Positions 32,692 through 43,388 of a stretch of DNA of 64,000 bases are shown here, in pieces. This stretch comes from Paulinella micropora (lineage: Eukaryota > Cercozoa > Imbricatea > Euglyphida). Every line of letters begins with the position of its first letter. Position 1 is the stretch's first letter. The translations under genes and the position numbers were made by a program. The DNA lies in contig BJOX01000123.1 of the NCBI GenBank assembly GCA_009731375.1, positions 297,482 through 361,481 on the forward strand, given 5' to 3'. The notes below the pieces were generated by a model, which saw nothing but the letters and a program-made list of their open reading frames with translations, was not told the origin of the DNA and ran no database searches.

Positions 32692-34072
32692 TGCCGATAA
32701 GGGAGTCAGCTTCTCACTGAAGCAGACGTTGAGTGTAATACCCATCTTAGAGGGAAACAATAGAGGTTACTCTGACTTTAGGTACAAGCTAGAAAACTAT
32801 GCTGAAGGCATTAGTGCCTGGCACGGGGAATGTGTGAAGCTAGCCTTCGCCAACCCCGCAAGAGCAAAGGTTAAGTACCCCTATGACTACGCTGAGGCGA
32901 TGGATCTAGAGAAGAGGGATTTGCCAGAGGAGCCGGAGTCGGAGGACACACCGGACACAGAGTCAGAGACAGAGTCAGAGGCAGAGACAGAGGCAGAGAC
33001 ACAGTCAGAAGAACAGAAGAAAAGACAGGGTAGTACTGTAATCCATAAAGTTAGGCCACGCACGAGAGTTACAATAGAGAAGCCTAAAGACTGGGACAAG
33101 ATGGACAAGGAGAAGAAGATGAAGTGGCAAGAGAAACACGCGAAAAAGCAGAAGAGAGAACTAAGAAAACAGGCTTTTGGTAGCGAGTACGAAGCTAACT
33201 ACTTCAATCTTCCAGCCAACCTAAGACCTAAGCATGACGACCTAGTTGAGAGTGCGAGGGATAAGTGGGCGATATGGAAGAAAGGGAAGGGGCGTAGGGA
33301 GGAGAGCAGAGAGGACGACGAGAATAGGAGACGTAGGAAGCAGAAAGGACAGGAGACAAACCTCATGATGGATGATAAGGATGACGAAAAAGGGGGTGGG
33401 GGTAAGAAAGGTAGGTTGAGAAAGAAGAAAGAATGGTGGCTAAAAGTCACCTGCTATGCATGCGAGAAGGTAGGGCATACAAAGGCGTATTGCCCAAAAC
33501 TCAAGAAGAAGCCCCAAAAGCAGGAAGAAGAAGAGAAGACTCCCAAAGGCAAAAACAAGAAGGGCCTAAACAAAGGCAAAGGGAAAACAGACATAGCTCT
33601 TTTAAGGGAGGAAGAGAGGGAGGATAACGTAGAACAGGGAGGGGGGCAAGAGAGCGACAGCGATGCGCTTCTCGTTTTTATGGGGGGTGATAAACCCGAC
33701 GACCCTGGGGAGGTAACCCCTGACGACAATGGTGGGGGGAGAGCGAGCGAAGTTCAGAGTGACTCTGAACGAGGTGGTCGTCCCCCGCTGGCTAGTCCTA
33801 GCTTAGGGAGTCCCTTAGCGAAAGCTAGTCGGGTTGAGGATGCGTCCCAACCTATCATCTCGCCTAACTTCAGTCGTCAGCTACCACGGGCCACCCCTAC
33901 AACAATTCCCTCAGAGTCTGAGGAGAATAAAACCCCCCTGCCCAAACATAATAAACCCCCTCTGCTTGTAACTAGCTATAGTCGTTCCCAACCAAGGTCC
34001 ACCAGATGCCAGGGGAAAAACAATCGAAACAAGCCCTGCAACATTTCTTTAGAGAGAGCAAAAGGGGATTAA
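32681..34072 (+). CDS. gag: copia-B Gag
   Basis: 463 codons from an ATG that lies inside the PBS. An alternative ATG at 32654 would start within the LTR. N-terminal GNNRGYSDFRYKLENYAEG is a Gag-like start. A Glu/Asp/Ser acidic run (about residues 85-115) and a Lys-rich segment follow. The CCHC knuckle CYACEKVGHTKAYC is at residues 258-271. A disordered acidic/Pro-rich C-terminus comes last. The central helical core seen in copia-A (LALKKHYGG region) is not recognisable, so an internal deletion or strong divergence is likely. It overlaps the protease frame by 20 bp, offset +1. Confidence 0.75.
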   Translation: MSLDADKGVSFSLKQTLSVIPILEGNNRGYSDFRYKLENYAEGISAWHGECVKLAFANPARAKVKYPYDYAEAMDLEKRDLPEEPESEDTPDTESETESEAETEAETQSEEQKKRQGSTVIHKVRPRTRVTIEKPKDWDKMDKEKKMKWQEKHAKKQKRELRKQAFGSEYEANYFNLPANLRPKHDDLVESARDKWAIWKKGKGRREESREDDENRRRRKQKGQETNLMMDDKDDEKGGGGKKGRLRKKKEWWLKVTCYACEKVGHTKAYCPKLKKKPQKQEEEEKTPKGKNKKGLNKGKGKTDIALLREEEREDNVEQGGGQESDSDALLVFMGGDKPDDPGEVTPDDNGGGRASEVQSDSERGGRPPLASPSLGSPLAKASRVEDASQPIISPNFSRQLPRATPTTIPSESEENKTPLPKHNKPPLLVTSYSRSQPRSTRCQGKNNRNKPCNISLERAKGD

Positions 34073-35429
34073 CGCCTCGCATGCACAGCGGTTGGTTTTT
34101 GGCTGTTATTGTGGCTATCATGCCAAGGAACAGGACGATGAGTTCCCTTGGATTGACTTATCTGTCGACCCCACAATTCGCCCCCCCAAGTCCCCTTATT
34201 ACCCGGATGAGCTAGGTTTGTTAGCTGCAGCTGAGGAGATAGGAGAGAATGAGATTGCACGCGCTTGCCACCTCACAACTCCAATAATAAAGCAGAGACT
34301 GCAGAGAGAGAGGGAAAGTGGGGCGAGAGGGAAGAGCAGTAGGGCAGAAGTGAAGGGGAGTGGCAAGAGAGACAGTGCACCACAACCACAGCCCACGCCT
34401 ATCTTATCTGTCCAATACCGCACAACATCACAAGACACACACCCCACCTCAACCCTAAACTTGGATACACGGAATGAATGTGGGAGACCATCTGGTCTAC
34501 CCAGTGTTGTTGCAGGAGGAGAGGAGGTCAAGGAGGAGGCAACGGCGGTGGCAATGGAAACAACGCCACCACAACCAGGTCCCACACTCCAAGCACCAGC
34601 ACGAACACCTCCCATCATCACATTCAAAGACATTGCACAGATTGCACAACAACTCACAACAACATGCATCAGAGAGAGTAATGGGAGGGTAATGAGAATA
34701 AGTGAGGGTGAACTTGTAGAAGATGAGTTTTTGTCTGATGTGGTGAGGGCGATAGAGGGAGTATACATATCTTACGCGTCCCGCACCACAATCACACCAC
34801 CTGGGGGGCCACGAACATCAACCTCCACTTCACAACCACCCACCCCCACTAAGCCCATCACCACTAATTACACATTAGTATTAGATGGAGAGGAAGGGAG
34901 AAATAGGAAGAACACAATAGTGCAGGATAGCGGGTCCTCTAGGGACATAGCTTGTAATCCGGAAATGCTTCATGACGTCAAGTCCGTAGCTCCCATAAGC
35001 TTAGTTACCGGAAACGGAGAGTGTCAGATAGATAGACAGGGTATAGCCAGGGTCACTCGCATTGACGGACACGGTAGGCCAGTAACGGTGTCGAGACCCA
35101 TGTTGCTCGACACCAGGCTACCTGTCAACATTGCGTCGACCGGTCGGATGGACCATGTCCACCACAGGGCAATCCTCCACCAGAATGGCCAGCTAGTCAT
35201 ATTGAAAGACCCCATACATGTAGATGAGAGTAGTGTGTTAGTAAGGGGGAGACTTATGTCCACTCTCTTGTACAGGTGGGATGACGAGTTTGATAGTCCT
35301 CTGGACATCAATACGCGTTACAAACCGGTGGCGAGAGAGAAGAGAGAAAAGAGGGGGGAGGAGGGGAGGGAAGCCCCAAAAAGGAGAGAGGAGAGATTAG
35401 ACAGAACGAGGGCAAAACGGGGAAAGTGA
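34053..35429 (+). CDS. pol: copia-B protease-containing segment of Pol
   Basis: Opens after a TAG at 34050-34052 without needing an ATG and runs 459 codons. It starts with a Cys/His patch (VFGCYCGYHAKEQDDE), then a Pro/Thr-rich spacer, then the protease: TIVQDSGSSRDIACNP has the catalytic D-S-G (34926-34934), and ILHQNGQLVILKDPIHV resembles the copia protease C-terminal part. It is in the +1 frame relative to gag, with a 20-bp overlap (34053-34072), compatible with +1 frameshifting. It ends out of frame with integrase. Confidence 0.7.
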   Translation, partial: REQKGINASHAQRLVFGCYCGYHAKEQDDEFPWIDLSVDPTIRPPKSPYYPDELGLLAAAEEIGENEIARACHLTTPIIKQRLQRERESGARGKSSRAEVKGSGKRDSAPQPQPTPILSVQYRTTSQDTHPTSTLNLDTRNECGRPSGLPSVVAGGEEVKEEATAVAMETTPPQPGPTLQAPARTPPIITFKDIAQIAQQLTTTCIRESNGRVMRISEGELVEDEFLSDVVRAIEGVYISYASRTTITPPGGPRTSTSTSQPPTPTKPITTNYTLVLDGEEGRNRKNTIVQDSGSSRDIACNPEMLHDVKSVAPISLVTGNGECQIDRQGIARVTRIDGHGRPVTVSRPMLLDTRLPVNIASTGRMDHVHHRAILHQNGQLVILKDPIHVDESSVLVRGRLMSTLLYRWDDEFDSPLDINTRYKPVAREKREKRGEEGREAPKRREERLDRTRAKRGK

Positions 35430-36253
35430 CGCTATATGCTTCCTATCCCCGCAAGCCTGGTAAGATTAGGAAGGTAGATATAGAGTTGTTTCACTATTGC
35501 TGTGGACACTATAATATAAAGAAGATGAAAGCTTTAGCAAATGCATTAGGCATTAAGTTAGTGGGAGATGAGAGCAAGGTAGCTTTTTGCGTGTCTTGCA
35601 TGATAGGCAAGGCAAAAGTGTTAGCTAGATTTAAAGTTAATAGGATAGAGAGGGCAGACAAGCCTGGGATAGTTTTGCACATGGACACAGAGGGTCCATG
35701 GGCTACTCGTTCTTTACACAGGAAGTATTATAAATTTTGCGTTACTGACGATTACTCACTTTTTATTAAGGACTATTATTTAGCTCATAAGAATGAGTGG
35801 GTAGATTGTTTTAAGCAAGCGATAGAGTTCTATGAGAGACAGACAGGAAATAAGGTGAGAGAGGTGAGATGTGATCAGGAATTCGATGTAGCAACAGAAG
35901 TTATAGAGTGGCGGAAGCCTATCCAGTTCATCTGGAAGACATCAGCCACTGGGGATAAAGACGGCAACCCCATAGCTGAAAAGGCCAACGATATAACTGC
36001 CGGGGCCGCAAGGGCAATGAGGCACCATACAGAGCTGCCTCTAACCTTTTGGGGCGAAATGGAGCACGCCGCCACTACGATACACAACATTTTACCGGCC
36101 ACTAGTGGGCCGCGTAAGGGTTTGTCGCCATACGAGCAGTTGCTCGGCCGGAAGCCCATAGTCACTCAGCTGAGACCGGTAGGCAGCATGGGAGTCATGT
36201 ACACCGGTAAGGGTAGGAAGGGTGAGTTCCGGGAAAGAGGGTTATGTTGCTAG
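35426..36253 (+). CDS. pol: copia-B integrase
   Basis: Zinc-binding HHCC domain ELFHYCCGHYNIKKMKAL..CVSCMIGK, then the DDE core: D in LHMDTEGPW, second D in VRCDQEFD, E in NPIAEKANDI, then GLSPYEQLLGRKP. All three catalytic acids are present. It catalyses insertion of the cDNA into host DNA. The frame breaks after EFRERG at about 36240, where the copia signature (ML)LGYD continues in another frame at 36244. The N-terminal boundary is arbitrary (polyprotein). Confidence 0.8.
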   Translation: MTLYASYPRKPGKIRKVDIELFHYCCGHYNIKKMKALANALGIKLVGDESKVAFCVSCMIGKAKVLARFKVNRIERADKPGIVLHMDTEGPWATRSLHRKYYKFCVTDDYSLFIKDYYLAHKNEWVDCFKQAIEFYERQTGNKVREVRCDQEFDVATEVIEWRKPIQFIWKTSATGDKDGNPIAEKANDITAGAARAMRHHTELPLTFWGEMEHAATTIHNILPATSGPRKGLSPYEQLLGRKPIVTQLRPVGSMGVMYTGKGRKGEFRERGLCC

Positions 36254-37218
36254 GGTATGATTTATTCAGAGAGTTATACCGTGTTTGGGACGGTAGGAAG
36301 GTCATAGCCGGAGTCAGAAACGCAAGTTTCAACCCCTACGTGGTTGGAAAGGCGGCACACACCCCTAGATTAGTTAAGTGGGATGGTGAGGTTTCTGAGG
36401 GGGAGAGTGAGAAAAGGGATGTCGATGTTCACGAGACACACACACCCACTCACGAACAAGCACAAACCCATGAGATTGAGGACAGGGATGTTGATGATGA
36501 TGAGACTCACACACCCACTCACACACAAGCACAGACCCATGTGGTGGAGGGCGATGATGGCGATGATGTTGAGCGGGAGCATGGAGGGGATGATGGGAAT
36601 GATAGCATAGACATCAAACACATAGCACCACACGATAGTCAGACAAATAGTGTATACACACAAGACATCGACACCAAACAGGCAGAAACACCCCATCCCA
36701 CCACTTCACCCGCACACACGCATGAGACAGAGCTAGGACAGTCACAGGTAGGCACAGACCCTTCAGACCCACAGGCAGAGCATGAGAGGAGAGCCTATCA
36801 CGAAGACAAAGAGCCTAGTAAGGGTAGGACATGGGAGCAGAGCGATAGTATATCAGCCGCTAACATAGTCCACACAAAGAGAGAGAGACGACAGACAGAA
36901 CAGCCCACTGCACCAACCAACCAACCAAGAGAGAGGAAAGAGCCCAAACAAGCTCAAGTACTAGAGGGTGTGATAGTGGAGGCCCCCGCTGCAGAGTGGG
37001 GCAAGGACTGGGCAAGAGAGAAGTACGGAGAGGGGTGGGAGAGAGTTAAGCGTAGAGGGGTAGTGAGACACCCCTGCAACCCATCAGAGAGATTAAAAGT
37101 GCGTAAACAGAGAAAACCTTCTCACTTTGTTGATTTTGAGGGCAAATTAGAGAAGATGTTAGACTCTGAAATAAAAAAATACGCCATTATCCCACAAGAG
37201 TCAGTATTGCCTGTCTGA
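36244..37218 (+). pseudogene. pol: copia-B integrase C-terminus and hydrophilic linker
   Basis: Begins LLGYDLFRELYRVWDGRKV, the copia integrase C-terminal signature. A long linker follows in which two tandem ~27-residue repeats (HETHTPTHEQAQTH and DETHTPTHTQAQTH) are visible. It ends EKMLDSEIKKYAIIPQES and a TGA at 37216-37218 in frame with RT. Confidence 0.7.
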
Positions 37219-38472
37219 GAAAGAGAGTCTGTCATGTTGTCTTATGATTGTTGCATGAATGAACAGAATGAACTTTTGTTGTATCTGAACGTTCGTGTCC
37301 CGAAAGATGTAGCTGAGCAGGGCATGTCCGCCAAAGACGTGCTTAAAGGCATGCGTAAGGAATTGGAGTCCCTTAAGGATTTCAAGACTTACACATGGGT
37401 GTCCCCAAAGACGGCACAAGAGGCCGGAGTTAGCAAGGTAGTTAGGCTGACTTGGGTACATAAAGTAAAACTAGATGAGAAAGGACGTAAGTTCGTTAAG
37501 TCTAGGTTAGCGCTTAGAGGTGATATGTTAGAGGCAGGTGTTAGTTACAACCCTGACCAACTATTCGTGCCTTGCGCCGCCCACCGCTCGCTGCTAATGC
37601 TTGCAAAGCTTGCTGCTTGGCATGGCCATAAGCTGTATGGCGTTGATTTTAAAAATGCCTACCTAAATGCGCGAATGCATGACCCTGTGTTTGCCTATGC
37701 ACCTGATGGGTTAGATAGAGAGGGGCATGAGGGGATGATTTTGCGTATTGATGGTGCTTTGTATGGCGCGCCGCAGGCAGGCCGTAGATGATATGAGGAG
37801 CTTAGCTTTAGGCTTTTAGACGCAGACCTTTGTATGTTTGTTGAGAAAGACAAGCCCATAAGAGAAGCCATAGTGGGGATTTTCCATGTAGATGACTTAA
37901 TCTTTACGGCGCCTAGCAAGAAGGCGTATGAAGATTTTACAAGTGCTTTGGAGAAGCATTTCCCCCTAAAACGGCTAGGAGTTGCAAGGGAGTTCAAAGG
38001 GATTGAAGTAGTACAGGAAGGGGGACGAATCGTCCTTCATCAACGTAAGTATCAGTTACAGGTGTTAAGGGAGTTTGGGTATGATAAGTCTCGCCCCGTA
38101 AGCACCCCTGCACTAGATCAGTTGCCTTTAGCTATGTCCGATGATGCGGCGTTGCGCAAGTTCGCTATAGCTAGCATAGTTGGTAGTCTTCTTTATTTAG
38201 CTAAGATGACTAGGCCGGATATAGAACAGGCGCTCAATGCAGCTAGTGTTATGCAAACCATAGATAAGGGAGTCACTTATGCCATGTTAGGAAGGATATT
38301 GCGGTATTTAATTGGCTCATTTCGCGGTTTAGCATTTCACGGGCCTAAGTCCTCGCAAGAGGGTCAATCCTATCCAAAAGTCACGTTATGGCCCGATGCG
38401 GCCCATAAGGTTTGCAATAAAACCGGAAAGTCACGTACGGAATACGTAATTCTTTTGGGGGGGACCCTATAG
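37219..38472 (+). pseudogene. pol: copia-B reverse transcriptase with in-frame TGA
   Basis: RVT_2 reverse transcriptase in one frame: TWVHKVKLDEKGRKFVKSRL, motif A YGVDFKNAYLNARM, GALYGAPQAGRR, then a TGA (37789-37791) where copia-A has Trp (RLWYDVL). It continues YEELSFRL, catalytic FHVDDLIF (Asp codons 37891-37896), FGYDKSRPVSTPALDQ and GSLLYLAKMTRPD. The polymerase active-site Asp residues are intact. The TGA looks like a single TGG-to-TGA change. Confidence 0.85.
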
Positions 38473-38858
38473 GTTGGCTTTCTAAGAGACAGAGTAGGAT
38501 AGCCCTTAGCTCGAATGATGCTGAAATTTTTGCAGCAGCTGAATGTATTAGAGAGGGTCTAGCTGTAGGTCATGTTAGACAGGAACTCGGAATTCCGCAA
38601 AAATGTCCGGTTGAATTATATGAGGATAACACTCAAACAATTCTCGCAGGCGAACGGGGATTATCCGGACCACGTACCAAACATTTGCCTCTCGAACTAC
38701 GTTTCGTCCATCATTCACAGAGAGATGGTGAGATTAAGTTTATTAAAGTCAGTACTAAGAAACAAATCGGTGATTTGCTCACCAAACCGTTGCCTCGTGA
38801 TCAGTTCTTATATCTTTTGAACAAATTCACGGTTATCATTCCGGAATCCCCGGAGTGA
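38463..38858 (+). pseudogene. pol: copia-B RNase H, frameshifted
   Basis: The first RNase H Asp (LWPDAAHK) lies at the end of the RT frame. A frameshift in a G7 run (38457-38463) moves the rest here: IGWLSKRQSRIALSSNDAEI, LYEDNTQTI and TKHLPLELRFVHH, with the usual DEDD-type positions, ending QIGDLLTKPLPRDQF and a TGA at 38856-38858. It degrades the RNA strand during cDNA synthesis in intact elements. Confidence 0.8.
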
Positions 38859-39245
38859 TTATGGGTGTTTCACCGTCGATGTTTTGTGTTTTGTTTTTTT
38901 TTTGTGTTTTCCTTTCCTATAGGTATTGATCTGGACGCGCGTGGTAATCAGATCGCAGGATCGAGGCCGTTGGGGGCGGGCGTTCGGTGGCTCGGTGGGA
39001 CCCAAGTGGCCGGTGGCCAGCCCGACCAGACTTTTCCCGCGGCCGGGCACGTGGACACTCTGGAGACTTATTTCTACGCATAAAACTATCTTCATCTTTC
39101 TTTCCACTTTTTTTTCTCGCACCTCTACTACATTTATTTATATATATTTTTCGTGACTTTTTGATACCCCTAACGGGAAGCGCTCGAAATTTTTTTTAGA
39201 TGTTAGAGTAGACTGAATATAGTGACGTAGTTATGACAAATAACT
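38859..39245 (+). other. copia-B 3' untranslated region
   Basis: About 390 bp between RNase H and the polypurine tract, with T-rich stretches and a GC-rich middle (38935-39060). Short open frames (for example 38865-39083) have no recognisable product. No env-like ORF. Confidence 0.6.
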
Positions 39246-39254
39246 AAGGGGGAG
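39246..39254 (+). promoter_or_regulatory. copia-B polypurine tract
   Basis: AAGGGGGAG directly 5' of the 3' LTR is the typical copia primer for plus-strand DNA synthesis, and it fixes the LTR start at 39255. Confidence 0.8.
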
Positions 39255-39652
39255 CGTTATTCCTATTTCGTTTCCGACGTTACCCGGAATTACCGTTACC
39301 TGGGTAGTTTAATTTGTCATAAGGACGGATAGAACTAATTTCACTTAATTATTTAGTGATACAGTGGACACTATACTTTGCCACTCTAGTGGCAGTATTA
39401 ACTTAATCAGTCCTAGTAGAAATTTCTAGATAAGTAGGGACACAGTCATTATATTTCAAATCTTCCCTCCACCTTGTTTGAAAGTTCCGTTACGCTTATC
39501 TTAGTTTTGCGACGTGTCGTCTGTAGTTGTCAGAAATCACTTTATTGAAATGCCTTCCCTTACTTTGGTTACTGTATTAAAGACACAGGACCGGTGGACT
39601 CTGAAAGGAGTCGGTAAAGGCCTCTCTAAATGAGCATGCTGAGTTGCTCAAA
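39255..39652 (+). repeat. copia-B 3' LTR
   Basis: 398 bp, 9 substitutions relative to the 5' LTR. It contains the same terminal ATGAGCATGCTGAG and is followed not by a target duplication but by integrase-derived sequence. Confidence 0.85.
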
Positions 39653-39653
39653 G

Positions 39654-39715
39654 AGATTTAAAGTTAATAGGATAGAGAGGGCAGACAAGCCTGGGATAGT
39701 GTTGCATATGGACAC
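39654..39715 (+). mobile_element. Integrase fragment fused to copia-B 3' LTR
   Basis: 62 bp matching copia-B integrase 35627-35688 at 60 of 62 positions by eye, beginning one base after the LTR. The match ends abruptly at GGACACC. Confidence 0.8.
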
Positions 39716-40620
39716 CAAGCACTTGCTCTATTCATAAACCAGCACTAGTAATGCTCGAATAGCCCGGGGCCTTGAACCTTGGAAAGGGGTGAGTACAATC
39801 ACTCGCGGTCTGGTAAACCCCTATTAATAAATCATCAACTTTTTTTGGAAAGTTAAGATTAGTCACATGATTTCACTTGACTACTAGTTACTGTCTAGAT
39901 TATTAATAAACTTAATACGGTACTGCTATTACACAATACATTGAGCTTCCAGGACGAGTCCAACCGGTCATAAATTATTAAAGAGCTGAGCTTACCGCCA
40001 AACCTCAACACATCTCACAGCCCTCTCACAGCGGCCCTTGGCTTGCACACAATCCTAACACTAACCAGCCTTTAGCAAATGGGCGAGCATGGGCACTCGT
40101 GGTCCATCATGTCATGTTAAACATCTGTTATTACTTGAAATAAGTATTTTCAAAAAGTAAATCATTAAAGAATAGATAAAACTCCCCAACCCAAACACCG
40201 AACTTGAACTTCAACCTTAATCCAAGCACCAAGCCCAAGTTCTGTAAGTATTAATAAGGACGATCATCCTTCCAAGCAACGGGGTGAGCAAGAACACGTG
40301 AGGTCCAGTGGTCCCCAGTCCATCCGAGTCCAAGTACAAATTATTAAGTTGCCTAACACAAAATTTTACTCACCCAAAATTTTATTAGAAACAGGTAGTA
40401 TTTCCAATTTTACTTTTTCGTTCTCACGAGCACAGCTCTAATCAGTCTGCCTCACAGCCTACCATAGCCCTTGCCCTGAGCCAAGCCTTCCACTTGCAGA
40501 TGTCCTATCTCAAACATTAACCAGCCTTAAAGCAAAGGGGCGAGCACGGTCACTCGTGGTCCGGTAAACTCCTGTTATTAAATATTAATAACTATTTTGA
40601 AAATCAAAGCCGAGCCCACA
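39716..40620. repeat. Degenerate 200-300 bp repeat, about four units
   Basis: A core like GGGCGAGCA..CACTCGTGGTCC recurs near 39786, 40081, 40281 and 40538. The units at 40055 and 40513 also share AACCAGCCTT..AGCAAA just before the core. Spacing is irregular. No ORF or known family. The units alternate with AT-rich sequence (ATTAATAA). Confidence 0.55.
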
Positions 40621-40706
40621 TCTCATTCAGCGGTACAAGTTCCTGCACACAGTAAAATATACGTTACAATAGATATGTATAACATGGCGACAGCGAAGCC
40701 AAAGGG

Positions 40707-40998
40707 AGAACAATATGTGAGCAGTGAGGCAAAATTGTAAAAATGAGGCGAAAGAGAGGATAAAGTGGCAATAATGAGGCGAAAGAAAGGAACAAAATTG
40801 CCATAGTGAGGCAAAGAGAGAACAAAATGGCAATAGTGAGGCAAAAGAGAGAACAAAGTGGAAATAGTGAGGCAACAGAGAGGACAAAGTGGCAATAATG
40901 AGGTAAAAGAGAGGACCAAGTGACAATAGTGAGGCAACAGAGGACAAAGTGGCAATAGTCAGGCAAAAGATAGAGGACGAACTGGAAATAGTGAGGCA
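40707..40998 (+). repeat. Minisatellite (~31 bp unit), left arm
   Basis: Tandem units of the type GACAAAGTGGCAATAGTGAG plus GCAAAAGAGA, about nine imperfect copies. The reverse-complement arm is at 41395-41675. Confidence 0.9.
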
Positions 40999-41005
40999 TG
41001 ACAGA

Positions 41006-41008
41006 AGC

Positions 41009-41041
<33 letters not shown>

Positions 41042-41174
41042 AAAACAGACAGACAGACAAACAGACAGAGACAGACAGACAGAGACAGACAGACAGACAG
41101 ACAGAGAGAGAGACAGACAGACAGAGACAGACAGACAGAGACAGACAGACAGAGACAGACAGACAGAGACAGAC

Positions 41175-41222
<48 letters not shown>

Positions 41223-41307
41223 GCAGACAGACAGACAGGCAGACAGAGACAGACAGACAGACAGACAGACAGAGACAGACAGACGGACAGACAGAGACAG
41301 ACAGACA
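41006..41307. repeat. (ACAG)n array between minisatellite arms
   Basis: ACAG tetranucleotides with AGAC/GAGAC phase variants. Confidence 0.95.
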
Positions 41308-41394
41308 CCATCTCGGCTTGATTGACGCCCGGCAGCAAATTCGACGCTGTACTCGACAACCGCTCAATGGTCGACACTGTACTCGACACCTGCT

Positions 41395-41675
41395 CGCACT
41401 TTATCCTCTCTGTTGCCTCACTATTGCCACTTTGTCCTGTATTTTGCCTCACTATTGCCACTTTATCCTCTTTTGCCTCACTATTGCCACTTTATCCTCT
41501 CTCTGTTGCCTCACTCTTGCCACTTTGTCCTCTCTTTTGCCTCACTATTGCCTCTTTGTCCTCTCTTTAGCCTCACTATTGCCACTTTGTCCTCTCTTTT
41601 GCCTCACTACTGCCACTTTGTCCTCTCTTTTTCCTCACTATTGCCACTTTGTCCTCTCTGTTACCTCACTTTCAC
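41395..41675 (-). repeat. Minisatellite (~31 bp unit), right arm, inverted
   Basis: TTGCCTCACTATTGCCACTT plus TGTCCTCTCT units, the reverse complement of the left arm. Open frames across it are repeat artefacts. Confidence 0.9.
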
Positions 41676-41734
41676 TCGACAGCTGCTCAATGGTTCGCAG
41701 TAGGTTGCACAGCAGTTGCTGTGAGTTAGTATCT

Positions 41735-42284
41735 ACATAATACATACATACATATATTTTTATACATATATATATGTATAGATAGATAGATAGATAGATA
41801 CATCCATACATCCATCCATCGATACATCCAGACATCCATCCATCCATACATACATACGTACATACATAACATACATACATGCATACATAACATACATACA
41901 TGACATACATACATACATACATACATACATACATACATACATACATACATACATAACATACATACACAACTACACACAAACACACACACACACACATATA
42001 TATACATAACATACATACATACATACATACGTACATACATACGTACATACATACATACATACATAACATACATACATACATACATACATACATAACATAC
42101 ATACATACACACAAACACACAAACACACAAACATACATACATACATACATACATACATACATACATACATACATGCATATATACATACATACATACATAC
42201 ATACATACATACATACATAGCATAGCATAGCATAGCATACATATATATAGATACATACACACATACACACATACACACATACAC

Positions 42285-42315
<31 letters not shown>

Positions 42316-43120
42316 CATACATACATACACACACATACATGCATACATGCATACATACATACATGCATACATACATACATGCATACATAAATATATACAC
42401 ACATACATACATACATACATACATACATACATTAACATACATAAACACACATAAACATACATACACACATACACACACACAAACAAACACACACACACAC
42501 ACATACATACATACATACATACATACATACATACATACATACATAGCATACATAGCATACATACATACATACATACACATACATACATACATACATACAT
42601 ACATACACACACATACATACATACATACATACATACGTACATACATACATACATACATACATACATAACATATATAACATACATAACATACATAACATAC
42701 ATACATACATACATATACATATATGCATACATACGTACACATACGTACATACATACATACATACATACACACGTACACATACGTACATACATACATACAT
42801 ACATACATACATACAAAATATAACATACATACATACATACATACATAATGTAACATACATACATACACACATACATACATACATACATACATACATACAT
42901 ACATACATACGTACATACATACATACATACATACGTACATACATACATACATACATATACATACATACATACGTACATACATAAATACATACATTACATA
43001 CATACATACATACGTACATACATACATACATACATACATACATACATACATACATACATACATACATACATACATACGTACATACATACGTACATACATA
43101 CATACATACATACATACATA
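41735..43120. repeat. Long ACAT array
   Basis: About 1.4 kb of ACAT/ACAC/ACGT tetranucleotides with a short GATA block at about 41779. Frames of 450 codons on the minus strand are artefactual. Confidence 0.95.
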
Positions 43121-43348
43121 GTTTCGATAGAAACGCCATGATTATTTCTAATAATATAATATATATATATATACATATACATATATATATATGTATATAT
43201 ACATAGTTTCGATAGAAACGCCATGATTATTTCTAATTATATATACATATATATATATGTATATATATATTATATATTTATACATATATATATATATATA
43301 CATACATACATACATACATAGTTTCGATAGAAACGCCATGATTATTTC

Positions 43349-43388
<40 letters not shown>

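Larger units (their letters stand above)
32279..39652 (+). mobile_element. Ty1/copia retrotransposon copia-B, near-complete
   Basis: 7374 bp with two 398-bp LTRs (9 differences by eye, about 2.3%, no indels), PBS, gag, protease, integrase, RT, RNase H in copia order, and a polypurine tract. Coding is broken: frame changes between gag/PR, PR/IN, IN/linker and in a G7 run inside RNase H, plus two in-frame TGA codons. All catalytic motifs are nevertheless readable, so it is a fairly young, recently inactivated copy or one using unusual recoding. No target-site duplication is visible. Confidence 0.9.

Noticed and set aside
34199-34768. Minus-strand ORF of 189 codons
   Set aside because: It lies antisense to the copia-B protease spacer and has only mirrored low complexity.
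37216-37791. TGA read as Trp (alternative genetic code) in copia-B
   Set aside because: Copia-A uses TGG at the homologous Trp, and other ORFs end normally at TGA, so a point mutation is simpler.
41638-43111. Open frames of 450-460 codons on the minus strand
   Set aside because: They are ACAT/GTAT tetranucleotide arrays, whose 12-base translation cycle gives MYVC-type repeats with no stop. No coding evidence.
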